A stretch of 64,000 bases of DNA, taken from positions 124,001 to 188,000 of the forward strand of contig NZ_BAABLI010000017.1 of assembly GCF_039544265.1 (NCBI RefSeq), written 5' to 3'. The notes under the pieces are model-generated. The model saw only the letters and a list, made by a program, of their open reading frames with translations, was not told where the DNA came from and did not search any database. The stretch is from Corallincola platygyrae (GTDB lineage: Bacteria > Pseudomonadota > Gammaproteobacteria > Enterobacterales > Neiellaceae). Both the position numbers and the translations under genes were made by a program. Below, piece by piece: positions 27,324 through 36,373 of the stretch; within the stretch, counting starts at the first letter, position 1, and the number at the start of each line of letters is the position of its first letter.

Positions 27324-28249
27324 CGCCTGTTCGTCAATGGCTGCTGACTGTCATTGGGTGTGTGAGTTACCTGTTCGCGCAAACGACTTTGGCAGAAGAA
27401 AGCCAACAGGAAACTGCTGCCGAGGTAATGCGGGTCAAATTTATTCCAAAGCAGTCACCCACTGACGCGATACATGACTACCTGATAAAAGTGTTGCAGT
27501 TAGCCCTGGACAAAACCACCCCAGAGTATGGTCCAGCCGAGATAGAACTATTACCTCTGCCATACAATCAGGGGCTGTTGATGAGCCTGCTTAACCACGA
27601 TGACATCATTGATGTGGTCGCGTCAGCCCCATCGAAAGAGAGGGAAACAGCGGCTCGTTCCGCACGGGTGCCTATCACTATGGGGCTGCTGGGTTATCGG
27701 ATGATGATCATCCGCCAAACCGACTTAGCCGCCTTTCAACAGATTGAAAGCCCTGATGACCTGAAATTGTTTCGCGCCTGCCAGGGAGCACACTGGCCAG
27801 ATTCCGATATCCTCGAAGCCAATGGCTATCCAGTGCAACGGATAAACAATTTTGACGATATGTTTAAGCGCCTGAGAGAAGGCAGTTGTGATTACTTTCC
27901 CCGCGCCATCACCGAAGGTTACAGCGAGATCGAAGCCTACCTTGCACGCACCAAGGATAACTCTATCGTTGCGTACGACGATATCCTGCTGCGTTATCGA
28001 TTACCTTTTCTGTTTTACACCAGTCATGAGAATTTCGAGCTGGCAGCGCGGATCGAAAAAGGCATGAAACGCGCCGTTAGGTCGGGCGAACTCAAAGCCT
28101 TGATGAAGACTCACCCAGTCACCAAGGGCGTGTTCCCGCTTTCAAAGTGGAAGGTGCGAGAAATCTTCGAACTACACAACCCCGATCTGCCAAAAGCGCT
28201 ACCGCTGGAGGAGCCTGAATACTGGCTGACGCTCGAAGATATCGACTAA
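27320..28249 (+). CDS. Periplasmic solute-binding protein (family 3 like)
   Basis: A 309-residue secreted protein with a signal peptide ending near residue 25 (TTLA/EESQQ). The body resembles family-3 amino-acid-type binding proteins: FKVRE-type C-terminus, DDLKLFRACQGAHWPDSDILEANGY in the hinge region, and YDDILLRYRLPFLFYTS near the end. Its ATG overlaps the kinase TGA (ATGA), so the two are translationally coupled. It may present a ligand to the kinase or act as a soluble decoy. No ABC permease is nearby, which argues against a simple transport role. Confidence 0.8.
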   Translation: MTPVRQWLLTVIGCVSYLFAQTTLAEESQQETAAEVMRVKFIPKQSPTDAIHDYLIKVLQLALDKTTPEYGPAEIELLPLPYNQGLLMSLLNHDDIIDVVASAPSKERETAARSARVPITMGLLGYRMMIIRQTDLAAFQQIESPDDLKLFRACQGAHWPDSDILEANGYPVQRINNFDDMFKRLREGSCDYFPRAITEGYSEIEAYLARTKDNSIVAYDDILLRYRLPFLFYTSHENFELAARIEKGMKRAVRSGELKALMKTHPVTKGVFPLSKWKVREIFELHNPDLPKALPLEEPEYWLTLEDID

Positions 28250-28256
28250 AAAACAG

Positions 28257-28283
28257 AAAACGGGGCCAAAAGCCCCGTTTTTT
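28257..28283. terminator. Bidirectional intrinsic terminator
   Basis: AAAACGGGGC and GCCCCGTTTT form a 10-bp stem with CAAAA loop and T-runs on both strands. It serves the kinase operon and the convergent hemB. Confidence 0.92.
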
Positions 28284-28309
28284 ATCATGATTATCTATAT
28301 AGCCAGCAG

Positions 28310-29329
28310 CTAGCTATCTTCCTTCAGCCACTGTGCTACCTGCTTAGCAAAGTAGGTCAGGATGCCATCAGCACCCGCACGTTTGAATGCCAACAAGGAC
28401 TCCATCACTACCGGCTTTTCGGCCAACCAGCCGTTTTGAATAGCGGCCATATGCATCGCATATTCACCACTTACCTGGTAAGCGTAAGTAGGTACTTTGA
28501 AACTCTCTTTAACTCTGCGAACCACATCGAGATAAGGCATACCAGGCTTCACCATCACCATGTCAGCGCCCTCCTGTAGATCCAGAGCGACCTCTTGCAG
28601 TGCTTCATCGCTATTAGCAGGGTCCATCTGGTAGCTATATTTATTGCCACCTTTCAAGTTGCCGGCAGAGCCCACCGCATCACGGAACGGGCCATAGTAG
28701 CTGGAAGCATATTTTGCCGAGTAGGCGAGAATGCGGGTATTGACGTGGCCAGCCGCTTCCAACGCTTCACGGATCGCACCAATACGACCATCCATCATAT
28801 CTGACGGTGCCACCACATCAGCACCCGCATCGGCATGAGAGAGCGCTTGTTTTACCAAAACATCTTTGGTGATGTCATTGAGCACATAACCTTCGTCATC
28901 AATGATGCCGTCCTGGCCGTGGGTGGTAAACGGATCCAATGCGACATCGGTGATGACACCCAACTCCGGGTAGGCGGCTTTCAGCGCTTTCACAGCACGT
29001 TGTGCCAAGCCATCAGGATTGTATGCTTCTGCCGCATCCAGAGATTTCACCTCGGCAGGTGTCACCGGGAACAGGGCGACGGCAGGCACCCCAAGCGCCA
29101 CCAGTTCTTCGGCTTCTTTCAGCAATAGGTCGATAGAGACTCGCTCTACGCCCGGCATAGAGGGGACAGGCTCGCGTTGGTTTTCTCCCTCCAACACAAA
29201 CATTGGATAGATCAGATCATTCACTGACAGTTGTGATTCGGCCATCAAGCGGCGGGAAAAGTCACTGGCACGCATACGGCGTGGACGACGCGCAGGGAAT
29301 TGGCCAAAAACATTCACGATATCTGACAT
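28310..29329 (-). CDS. hemB: Delta-aminolevulinic acid dehydratase (porphobilinogen synthase)
   Basis: Joins two 5-aminolevulinate molecules to porphobilinogen, the substrate of HemC. The protein has 339 residues. The Schiff-base lysines are K206 in YSAKYASSYYGP and K261 in VMVKPGMPYLD. The metal-site segment TDVALDPFTTHGQDG has Asp/Ala in place of the zinc-binding cysteines, so this is the Mg-type enzyme, as in Pseudomonas, rather than the Zn-type of E. coli. A lipoprotein gene ends its upstream region and the terminator lies downstream. Confidence 0.98.
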   Translation of the reverse strand: MSDIVNVFGQFPARRPRRMRASDFSRRLMAESQLSVNDLIYPMFVLEGENQREPVPSMPGVERVSIDLLLKEAEELVALGVPAVALFPVTPAEVKSLDAAEAYNPDGLAQRAVKALKAAYPELGVITDVALDPFTTHGQDGIIDDEGYVLNDITKDVLVKQALSHADAGADVVAPSDMMDGRIGAIREALEAAGHVNTRILAYSAKYASSYYGPFRDAVGSAGNLKGGNKYSYQMDPANSDEALQEVALDLQEGADMVMVKPGMPYLDVVRRVKESFKVPTYAYQVSGEYAMHMAAIQNGWLAEKPVVMESLLAFKRAGADGILTYFAKQVAQWLKEDS

Positions 29330-29343
29330 CTCTCGGGGGCCTC

Positions 29344-29841
29344 TTACGGTTGTTCTGTGGGTAAAAGCTGGAAAGGTTGTCTGCTCAACAACTTGCCATT
29401 CGCTTTAAGGTATAGGATCCAAGTCCCTGGCAACAGATTGTCAGCATCTTCCAGGGTGTGAAAAAACTGGCCCTGATAGGGAAATTCATCCGCTTTTACC
29501 ATCAAGGTTTTCTTCAGCGATGTCAGCCCCTGCTCATTACTGGGCGGTTTAACCGCCAGAGTGAGCTTCACCGGCTCTAATACATCATCGGCATGCAAAG
29601 TGTACCGAAAGCCAATGCTGATCTGCGCTTCTAACGCCAGCTTGCGGCGTTGCAATAACAACTCGGCGTCGCCAGTCCAATCTTCACTGTCACTCGCCAC
29701 CCGCTGATACTGACCATAGTCGTTAACGATCAATCGGAAATTTGTTGTAGGTACGGGAGCTTCACTCTCCTGACAGCCAAACAATATCGAGCTGGTGGCA
29801 ATGACCAGCACTGTGATTAACCGGCCAAAAACAGCTTTCAT
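29344..29841 (-). CDS. Putative lipoprotein of unknown function
   Basis: A 165-residue protein starting at the ATG at 29841, with GGGA/GGA just upstream. The N-terminus has a lipoprotein signal ending ILFGC (Cys24), followed by a short acidic linker. The rest is soluble with LKKTLMVKADEFPYQG and GTWILYLKANGKLLS, and looks beta-rich. I do not recognise the family. The gene lies between the 7TMR-DISM cyclase (its stop is 23 bp upstream) and hemB (14 bp downstream), so all three may be co-transcribed. A TTG nine codons earlier also opens the frame. Confidence 0.75.
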   Translation of the reverse strand: MKAVFGRLITVLVIATSSILFGCQESEAPVPTTNFRLIVNDYGQYQRVASDSEDWTGDAELLLQRRKLALEAQISIGFRYTLHADDVLEPVKLTLAVKPPSNEQGLTSLKKTLMVKADEFPYQGQFFHTLEDADNLLPGTWILYLKANGKLLSRQPFQLLPTEQP

Positions 29842-29864
29842 TCCATTCCCTTCAAGCTTTACAT

Positions 29865-31751
29865 TCAATCTGTTTTCTCCTTTTGCGACGCTAACATGGC
29901 ACGATCTCTGCCGCCTTGCTTGGCGCCATAAAGAGCCTGGTCAGCCTCTTCCAGCAACAACTCAGTACTGGTCTCAGGTAAGATGTAACGACAGGCTACC
30001 CCGCAACTGATAGTCAGAGCCAACTCGCCCACACCAGTCACGATAGGCTGGCTACGAATCACATCGCATAGTTTCTCAGCCAATTGCATCGCCCCCTCAG
30101 GTGGCGTATTAGGCAAAATAAGCGCAAACTCTTCGCCACCATAACGAGCGATGACATCCCCCGGACGCTTCAACAGGCTGGCGGCTCTCGACGCCACTTC
30201 ACGGATACACGCGTCTCCCACGGGATGCCCATAAGTATCATTCACCTGTTTAAAGTGATCGATATCCATCATGATAAGTGACAACGTCGTTTGTTCACGA
30301 CGGCTTCGGCGCTGCTCAGCGATGTAGCGTTTATCGAAGTACTTTCTGTTGCGAACGCCAGTAAGCGCATCTCTGGTCGTTTGCTCTTCCAACTCTCGAT
30401 TGGTTTCTGCCAGCTCTCGCAATGCAACCTCAAGCTCAAACGTGCGTTCCCGCACTTTCTGCTCCAATTCAGTGTTGGCTTTGGCTTGTATCTGCAGTGC
30501 TTTGTCCTGAACCAACCTTACCCTTCGGGCCTGCTCGATAGCACTTTTTTCTGCTGCCCTATGGCTGCGATTGACATCTCCCGCGCGCAACGCCAGCGTT
30601 GTAGTCATCACCAGTACTTCAAGCCCAGCACCCAGCAACAGAGGAATAGCATTACTCCAGGGCAGCGCGATAACGCCGGCATAGGCCAGACTACTGAGTG
30701 TTGCACCACAGGTTAGAGCAAACCAACTGAAAGTGTAGTAACGCGCCATTGGGATGCGCTTCCAGCACGCCCAAAATCCAATGCTGATAAGGCTGGCCAC
30801 CACCAGTACTACCAAAATGGCTAACAGGATGACCGCCAGGCGGTATGACATTATGAAGCTACTGAAAAGATAGAGAATGCAACCGATCTGCATTGCCCTG
30901 AGCCAACGCATCAACAGCAAATACTGTTCATTAATTTTCAACAGATGCTCGACAAAGAAGCAGGTGAACAACAAGGCCAATGCCCCCAGAACCGGGATCA
31001 TCAGGTGGTGGAATGTCGGCAATGCGGGCCAAAGATAGTAGCTACTGATCCCCAGCAGGGTCGATAACATCAAAATGCCACTGAACTGGTACCCGGCATA
31101 AAACAGATAACTCAATGTGCGCATGGAAAACGCCAGCAATGAGTTATAAACCCCCATCAGCAATAACGCGCCTAAGGCCAAACCGATGAGCAGGCTATCT
31201 ACATGGTTGGTTTCAACAAAATGGTCGCCGCGCCAAAGTGTAATTGGCAAACTGGCGGAACCCTGAGTTTGGAAACGGATGAGCAGCATTGTCTGCCCCT
31301 GCATAGGCAGACTGAGTGGCACCAGATAATCAGGATGCAGCACCAGTCGGGAATGGTTCGAAACGCCCAGCTCAGCAAGATGAACAAATACGCCATTGTC
31401 TGCCTGTTGATAGAGCTCAACCTTATCAAGCAGCGGATTATCCAGCTGCAACACCCACTCTCTCTCTTCACTAAGGCGGCTTGTCACCCGCAGTTTGATC
31501 CAGTGGATTCTGGGATCAAAACCACTATTGATGTTTGGGCCGGTCAGCGACTGCCAGTCGCTTGTTGGTAACGCTGCCACATCTGAAGCAGAAAGCTCGG
31601 CGTTGTCAGTCAGGTAAAGTTCGCAGCAAGTTGCGGTGGCGGGCGTACGAACCGTGTTGTCGGTGATGACCCATTCTGCTCGTAACTGCATGCTCAGCGT
31701 GAGGCCAAGCAACAGGCAAGACAGATAAAAGGTTCGATAACACAGTTTCAT
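29865..31751 (-). CDS. 7TMR-DISM diguanylate cyclase
   Basis: A 628-residue membrane protein that should make c-di-GMP. A signal peptide (to about 25) is followed by a periplasmic 7TMR-DISM extracellular domain (about 40-180, with IHWIKLRVTS and LQLDNPLLDKVELY). Seven membrane helices follow (about 190-390), then a coiled coil (about 395-455). The GGDEF domain has the active-site motif YGGEEFALIL and an intact inhibitory site RPGD five residues before it. Start ATG at 31751. The ligand of the DISM sensor in this branch is unknown; carbohydrates are often proposed for the family. Confidence 0.93.
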   Translation of the reverse strand: MKLCYRTFYLSCLLLGLTLSMQLRAEWVITDNTVRTPATATCCELYLTDNAELSASDVAALPTSDWQSLTGPNINSGFDPRIHWIKLRVTSRLSEEREWVLQLDNPLLDKVELYQQADNGVFVHLAELGVSNHSRLVLHPDYLVPLSLPMQGQTMLLIRFQTQGSASLPITLWRGDHFVETNHVDSLLIGLALGALLLMGVYNSLLAFSMRTLSYLFYAGYQFSGILMLSTLLGISSYYLWPALPTFHHLMIPVLGALALLFTCFFVEHLLKINEQYLLLMRWLRAMQIGCILYLFSSFIMSYRLAVILLAILVVLVVASLISIGFWACWKRIPMARYYTFSWFALTCGATLSSLAYAGVIALPWSNAIPLLLGAGLEVLVMTTTLALRAGDVNRSHRAAEKSAIEQARRVRLVQDKALQIQAKANTELEQKVRERTFELEVALRELAETNRELEEQTTRDALTGVRNRKYFDKRYIAEQRRSRREQTTLSLIMMDIDHFKQVNDTYGHPVGDACIREVASRAASLLKRPGDVIARYGGEEFALILPNTPPEGAMQLAEKLCDVIRSQPIVTGVGELALTISCGVACRYILPETSTELLLEEADQALYGAKQGGRDRAMLASQKEKTD

Positions 31752-31864
31752 CAAAACAGTCCGGCAAATACAGCAGGTTACAACAGTGGCGAAGCTATCC
31801 GCCGGGGAATCAGTGTAACAGTGATCTTGGTTATTTCGTGTACCTTATGGTTGAAAATTAGCGG

Positions 31865-32653
31865 TCAGCTGAGTTTAAAGAATGTTCGACTGGTCTTTTC
31901 AGTATGTGCCAGCAGGCTATCCAACGTCTCTCCACGTTCCGCAGCAACACGGCTGGCGATATGTGGCAGGTAACATGGCTCATTGCGCCGGCTTTTAGGT
32001 TTTGGCTTGAGATCCCTTGGGATCAGATAAGGCGCATCGGTTTCCAACATTAATCTGCCAGCAGGAATAAGAGGGGTCATCGACAGCAACTCCTGCCCAC
32101 GCCGTTCGTCACAAACCCAACCAGTGATACCAATGTGGAGGTCCAGATCCAGATAAGACTTAAGCGCCTGCTCGCTACCCGTAAAACAGTGCACCACGGC
32201 ATTTGGGATCTTATCCCGCCAGCGAGCAAGGATAGCTAATAGATCGTCGCTGGCATCACGCTCATGAAGGAACACCGGCATATTTAGCTCAGCCGCCAGA
32301 GCCAACTGCTGTTCAAGCACATCGCGCTGAACAGGTCTTGGTGAAAAATCGCGATTGTAATCCAATCCGCATTCACCGACCGCCACCACTTCAGGCTCTG
32401 CCAACAGGCCTCTCAGCGTTTCCAGATCCTCTGCGACAAAAGACTTGGCATCATGGGGGTGGACGCCTGCGGTTGACACACACAAGTCTGGGTACTGTTT
32501 AGAAAGTGCCAACACCTGCTGACTCTCACCAATGTCAGTACCGGTCAATATCAGGGTATCAATCTTGGCTTGTCTGGCCCGTGCCAATACCTGTTCGCGA
32601 TCGGCATTAAACTGCTTATTGCTCAGGTTGACGCCGATATCGACCCAACCCAT
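31865..32653 (-). CDS. tatD: TatD family metal-dependent DNase
   Basis: A 262-residue TIM-barrel metallohydrolase close to E. coli TatD: DIGVNLSNKQF, TAGVHPHDAK, VGECGLDYNRDF, HCFTG, GITGWVCDERRG and ETDAPYLIPRDL are all kept. It has 3'-5' exonuclease activity in E. coli and is not needed for Tat export. It is the last gene of the ubi-tat operon, one base after an extra gene that separates it from tatC. Confidence 0.96.
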   Translation of the reverse strand: MGWVDIGVNLSNKQFNADREQVLARARQAKIDTLILTGTDIGESQQVLALSKQYPDLCVSTAGVHPHDAKSFVAEDLETLRGLLAEPEVVAVGECGLDYNRDFSPRPVQRDVLEQQLALAAELNMPVFLHERDASDDLLAILARWRDKIPNAVVHCFTGSEQALKSYLDLDLHIGITGWVCDERRGQELLSMTPLIPAGRLMLETDAPYLIPRDLKPKPKSRRNEPCYLPHIASRVAAERGETLDSLLAHTEKTSRTFFKLS

Positions 32654-32654
32654 G

Positions 32655-33236
32655 TTACTTAACTCGCTTCACGCGGATCCGCTTGTTGCGATCAGGCTCG
32701 CCCAGGAAGAATCCCCCTACTGCGCCACGGGCGATAATCACCCACTGGTCAGTGTTCTTGAAACTAAATCGGGTGCTGTCAGTCTGGCGCCAAACCTGGC
32801 CATTCTCCAACGTAACAATCCACTTGCCGTAGGCGTCTTTTTTCTTCTTGGTCCACTTTAACTGCAGCTCGTCAGGACGCTCTTCCTTTGGCTTCTGTTT
32901 GTGCTCTAAGCCAAAAATAGCTTCAGCGTCAGGCGCAGGCTCAACAGTGGGTGTTGGAGCAGGAGCAGCGGGAACAACGGTGGCTGGAATAGGTTCAGCG
33001 GGAACAACAGCAGGTGCGTCAGGTAACTCACTGGCCACTTCTGTACCAGGCGCAGGGACAACTTTCTCGGGGGCATTAGCCGTTTCAGCTGGTAGCCTTC
33101 CTGCCAACGTGTCATAACAAGCAAGACGCTCAACTGGGTGGTCAATCGCCGCACAGCTTTTTAGAGAAATCGTCTCAGCTTGAGCTGAAAAAGAAGCTGC
33201 TAACAACGCAGCAATCGATATTAGTATTTGTTTCAA
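32655..33236 (-). CDS. Periplasmic protein of unknown function between tatC and tatD
   Basis: A 193-residue exported protein. The signal peptide ends SAQA/ETIS (residue 20). Two cysteines (C28, C40) frame CAAIDHPVERLACYDTLAG, a motif seen near the N-terminus of several small envelope proteins. A Pro/Ala/Val-rich linker (about 50-105) leads to a basic C-terminal domain with GKWIVTLENGQVWRQTD and NKRIRVKRVK. I cannot name its function. ATGA overlap with tatC and a 1-bp gap to tatD tie it into the tat operon. E. coli has no such gene at this place. Confidence 0.75.
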   Translation of the reverse strand: MKQILISIAALLAASFSAQAETISLKSCAAIDHPVERLACYDTLAGRLPAETANAPEKVVPAPGTEVASELPDAPAVVPAEPIPATVVPAAPAPTPTVEPAPDAEAIFGLEHKQKPKEERPDELQLKWTKKKKDAYGKWIVTLENGQVWRQTDSTRFSFKNTDQWVIIARGAVGGFFLGEPDRNKRIRVKRVK

Positions 33237-33979
33237 GACTCTTCTTCCTCCGGCTCAGGATCTTCAGGCCGATACAATTTTGCGACCACCAAGCCAACTT
33301 CAAATAAGAACCACATCGGCAACGCCAACAGGGTCTGAGAAAACACATCAGGGGGGGTGAGCAGCATGCCAAAAACAAAGGCACCTACGATTATATAGGG
33401 GCGTTTTGCACTTAAGCTCTGCGGCGTGGTGATGCCGGTCCAACACATCACGATAATGAAAATAGGCACTTCGAATGCCAGACCAAAAGCAAAAAACAGC
33501 TTCAGCACAAAGTCCAGGTAGCTGCCGATATCTGTCGCAATAGTCACGCCTTCGGGAGCGATGGCTGTCAGAAAATGAAACGCCAGTGGAAACACCACAT
33601 AGAATGCAAACGCCGCTCCTGCGTAGAACAGCAGTGAACTCATAATCAGCAGTGGCGCGGCCAATTTCCGCTCATGTTTATAGAGTCCAGGCGCAATAAA
33701 CGCCCAGACCTGATGCAGGATAAAAGGCACTGCCAAAGCAGCTGAAACCACAATGGTCAGCTTAATCGGCACGAAAAAAGGTGAGGCTACATCCGTGGCG
33801 ATCATCGAGGCACCCTCAGGCATCTCAGCAATCAGAGGGGCGGCGATAAACTGGTAGATGTCCTGGGCAAAATAGACCAGCGCGATAAAGATAACCAACA
33901 CCGCGCCAATGGCTTTGAGCAGGCGATCTCTCAACTCATACAGATGGCTTAAAAAAGGCTGCTGTGACGGACTATTCAT
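33233..33979 (-). CDS. tatC: Sec-independent translocase subunit TatC
   Basis: Core receptor of the twin-arginine translocon in the inner membrane. The 248 residues have six predicted helices. The N-terminal FLSHLYELRDRLLKAI segment and the first periplasmic loop with PEGASMIATDVASPFF are diagnostic, and the C-terminus is acidic. It overlaps tatB by 4 bp. Confidence 0.98.
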   Translation of the reverse strand: MNSPSQQPFLSHLYELRDRLLKAIGAVLVIFIALVYFAQDIYQFIAAPLIAEMPEGASMIATDVASPFFVPIKLTIVVSAALAVPFILHQVWAFIAPGLYKHERKLAAPLLIMSSLLFYAGAAFAFYVVFPLAFHFLTAIAPEGVTIATDIGSYLDFVLKLFFAFGLAFEVPIFIIVMCWTGITTPQSLSAKRPYIIVGAFVFGMLLTPPDVFSQTLLALPMWFLFEVGLVVAKLYRPEDPEPEEEES

Positions 33980-34404
33980 TCTGGGTTCTTGTCTTTTGCA
34001 GGCGCATCAGACGTGTTGCCTGGCAACTCGCTGGATTGCGATTGACTGGCTTCATCTGTCGATTGGGAAAGGCTCGACGAAGCATCCTCAGAAACAGGAG
34101 ACTCACCTTCATCTTTACCATAAGGGCGGTTGACCGATTCAGCGCGAGCTCTGAGCTTATTCAGTGACGCCTGCAACTCGGGGGTGACCTTGGTACCCAT
34201 TTGTTCAGCCTTCTTCAGGTCCTGATGCAGTTGTTCGATCTGCAACTCCTGCTCCACCTGCTGACGTACTGCACCACCATAACGCTTGATAGTACCAATA
34301 GTCCGGGTGACGCTGCGCACAGCACCAGGTAACCGTTCAGGCCCCAATACGACTAAGCCAACCACCGCAATGATGATCAGTTCCCAAAAGCCAATATCAA
34401 ACAT
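33976..34404 (-). CDS. tatB: Twin-arginine translocase subunit TatB
   Basis: Partner of TatC in signal-peptide binding. The 142 residues begin with MFDIGFWELIIIAVVGLVVLGPERLP (one membrane helix and the conserved GPERLP hinge), followed by an amphipathic helix and an acidic Ser-rich tail. It lies 3 bp after tatA and overlaps tatC. Confidence 0.97.
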   Translation of the reverse strand: MFDIGFWELIIIAVVGLVVLGPERLPGAVRSVTRTIGTIKRYGGAVRQQVEQELQIEQLHQDLKKAEQMGTKVTPELQASLNKLRARAESVNRPYGKDEGESPVSEDASSSLSQSTDEASQSQSSELPGNTSDAPAKDKNPE

Positions 34405-34407
34405 GGC

Positions 34408-34647
34408 TTAAGCCTTGTCTTTTTCCTTGGAGGTGGGTTGCTCAGCACCGTCGGCCTGTTCGCGCTTATCTTCCAAAGGCTGCTTGTCGAAGTCGGCGTC
34501 TTTTTTGCCGTCATCGTCATTCATCGCTTTTTTGAAGCCTTTAACTGCAGAGCCTAAATCACCACCAATATTACGCAGTTTTTTAGTGCCAAACAGCAAG
34601 ATGACAATCACGGCAACAATCAGTAACTGAACCCAACTAATACCCAT
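34408..34647 (-). CDS. tatA: Twin-arginine translocase subunit TatA
   Basis: Pore-forming subunit of the Tat system. The 79 residues have one N-terminal helix, the FGTKKLRN hinge, an amphipathic helix (LGSAVKGFKKAM) and a charged tail. A strong GGAGAAGG site precedes the ATG. It follows ubiB by 79 bp. Confidence 0.98.
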   Translation of the reverse strand: MGISWVQLLIVAVIVILLFGTKKLRNIGGDLGSAVKGFKKAMNDDDGKKDADFDKQPLEDKREQADGAEQPTSKEKDKA

Positions 34648-34726
34648 ACCTTCTCCAAGTAGCCTCTATGGCAAATGCTGACCCATTATAGGGCGATGAT
34701 TGTGCAATAAAACATTTTGCTGGGGT

Positions 34727-36373
34727 TTAACGGCGGCTAAACCACCAAGCTGGGATCCAGCACCCAATCACGACGCTCCAACCCAACCATTGCCACTGTT
34801 CAGCAGGCCACGGCAACGCAAGGGTAGCGAGCAGTGCAATGGCTGATGTACCAAGCCAGAAGTAACCTCGTTGACGACGGTTGGCCTGATGGTGATATTG
34901 CGCGGATAAACGTTCCAAAGTAGGTATTATCTGCTGCGCATGTTGCAGATTATTGAACAACAGATCAGGAAGTTGCGGCAGCTTTTCACCCCAGTAAGGA
35001 AGATTTTCAAGCAGCTGGCGCTTCAGCGCTTTCACACCCAACTGCTCCTGCATCCAGTTTTCCAGGAAAGGCTTGGCCGTTTGCCACAGATCTAACTGAG
35101 GATAAAGCTGTCTTCCCAACCCTTCGATATAGAGCAGGGTTTTTTGAAGCAGCACCAGCTGTGGTTGCACTTCCATATTAAAACGGCGGGCAGTGTTGAA
35201 CAGATTAATTAACACATGACCAAATGAGATCTCAGATAGTGGCTTATTAAATATGGGTTCACATACGGTACGGATCGCCACCTCAAACTCGTCGACATCG
35301 GTCTCTAGGGGTACCCAACCGGAATCTACGTGCAGTTCTGCAACCTTGCGGTAATCGCGATTAAAAAACGCCAGGAAGTTTTCTGCCAAGTAACGCTTAT
35401 CTTCGCGATTCAAGGTACCGACAATGCCACAATCGATACCAATCCAAAGGGGATCTTCAGGGTGCTCTTTTGCCACAAAAATGTTGCCGGGATGCATATC
35501 GGCATGGAAAAAACTGTCTCTGAATACCTGCGTAAAGAAGACCTCAACGCCTCGCTCCGCCAGACGTTTCATATTGGTGCCATTCGCTTCCAGCGCCTCG
35601 ATATCCCCGACTGGAATACCGTAAATACGCTCCATCACCAATAACTGCGTGCGGCACAGTTCACTGTATACACGGGGCACATAAAGTGCGTCAGAACCTT
35701 CAAAATTGCGCCGTAGTTGGATCGCATTGGCAGCTTCACGGGACAGGTCCAGTTCATCCAAAATCGTTTTACGGTATTCGCGGATCACTTCTTTTGGGCG
35801 CAACCGCTTTCCGTCCGGCAGTAGCAGTGCTACCAGCCCGGCAAGCGTCTCCATCCAGTGCAGGTCTGCCAGTATCTGTTTCTCGATATCAGGGCGAATG
35901 ACTTTCAATACAACTTTCTGTGGCTGCCCCTGCTCATCTGACTTAAGTGTGGCTGTATGTACTTGCGCAATGGAGGCTGTCGCCAGTGGGGCGGTGTCAA
36001 AATCGTCAAACCAGTTGGAAAGCGGCCCACCCAGAGCCTGTTCCATTAACTGTTGTGCTTGTTCACCTGGAAATGGTGCAACTTGATCCTGCAATAACGC
36101 CAGCTCCTTTGCATAGTCATCATCAAGCAGGTCTCGGCGAGTAGAGAGCATCTGGCCAAGCTTAATAAAAACAGGCCCCAGGGCTTCCATCGCCATGCGC
36201 AAGCGCTTGGCATCTGACGCATCAGGATGTTGATTTCGTAACCAGAATAAAGTGGCTCGACAGAGCTTCAGATACCAGGGCCAACGCTGCTGCGGTATCA
36301 GCTTATCGATACCGAACCTGAGCATGGTTGCACCGATAAAGTAGAGGCGGAAGAACTGACCGAACACCTTCAT
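34727..36373 (-). CDS. ubiB: Ubiquinone biosynthesis kinase-like protein UbiB
   Basis: Atypical kinase/ATPase of the ADCK family required for ubiquinone synthesis. The 548 residues contain the invariant KLGQ (71-74) in the KxGQ motif and the Ala-rich loop ATASIAQV (131-138). HADMHPGNIF and GIDCGIVG form the catalytic and metal loops. Two C-terminal membrane helices start near 500. It overlaps ubiJ by 4 bp. Confidence 0.98.
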   Translation of the reverse strand: MKVFGQFFRLYFIGATMLRFGIDKLIPQQRWPWYLKLCRATLFWLRNQHPDASDAKRLRMAMEALGPVFIKLGQMLSTRRDLLDDDYAKELALLQDQVAPFPGEQAQQLMEQALGGPLSNWFDDFDTAPLATASIAQVHTATLKSDEQGQPQKVVLKVIRPDIEKQILADLHWMETLAGLVALLLPDGKRLRPKEVIREYRKTILDELDLSREAANAIQLRRNFEGSDALYVPRVYSELCRTQLLVMERIYGIPVGDIEALEANGTNMKRLAERGVEVFFTQVFRDSFFHADMHPGNIFVAKEHPEDPLWIGIDCGIVGTLNREDKRYLAENFLAFFNRDYRKVAELHVDSGWVPLETDVDEFEVAIRTVCEPIFNKPLSEISFGHVLINLFNTARRFNMEVQPQLVLLQKTLLYIEGLGRQLYPQLDLWQTAKPFLENWMQEQLGVKALKRQLLENLPYWGEKLPQLPDLLFNNLQHAQQIIPTLERLSAQYHHQANRRQRGYFWLGTSAIALLATLALPWPAEQWQWLGWSVVIGCWIPAWWFSRR

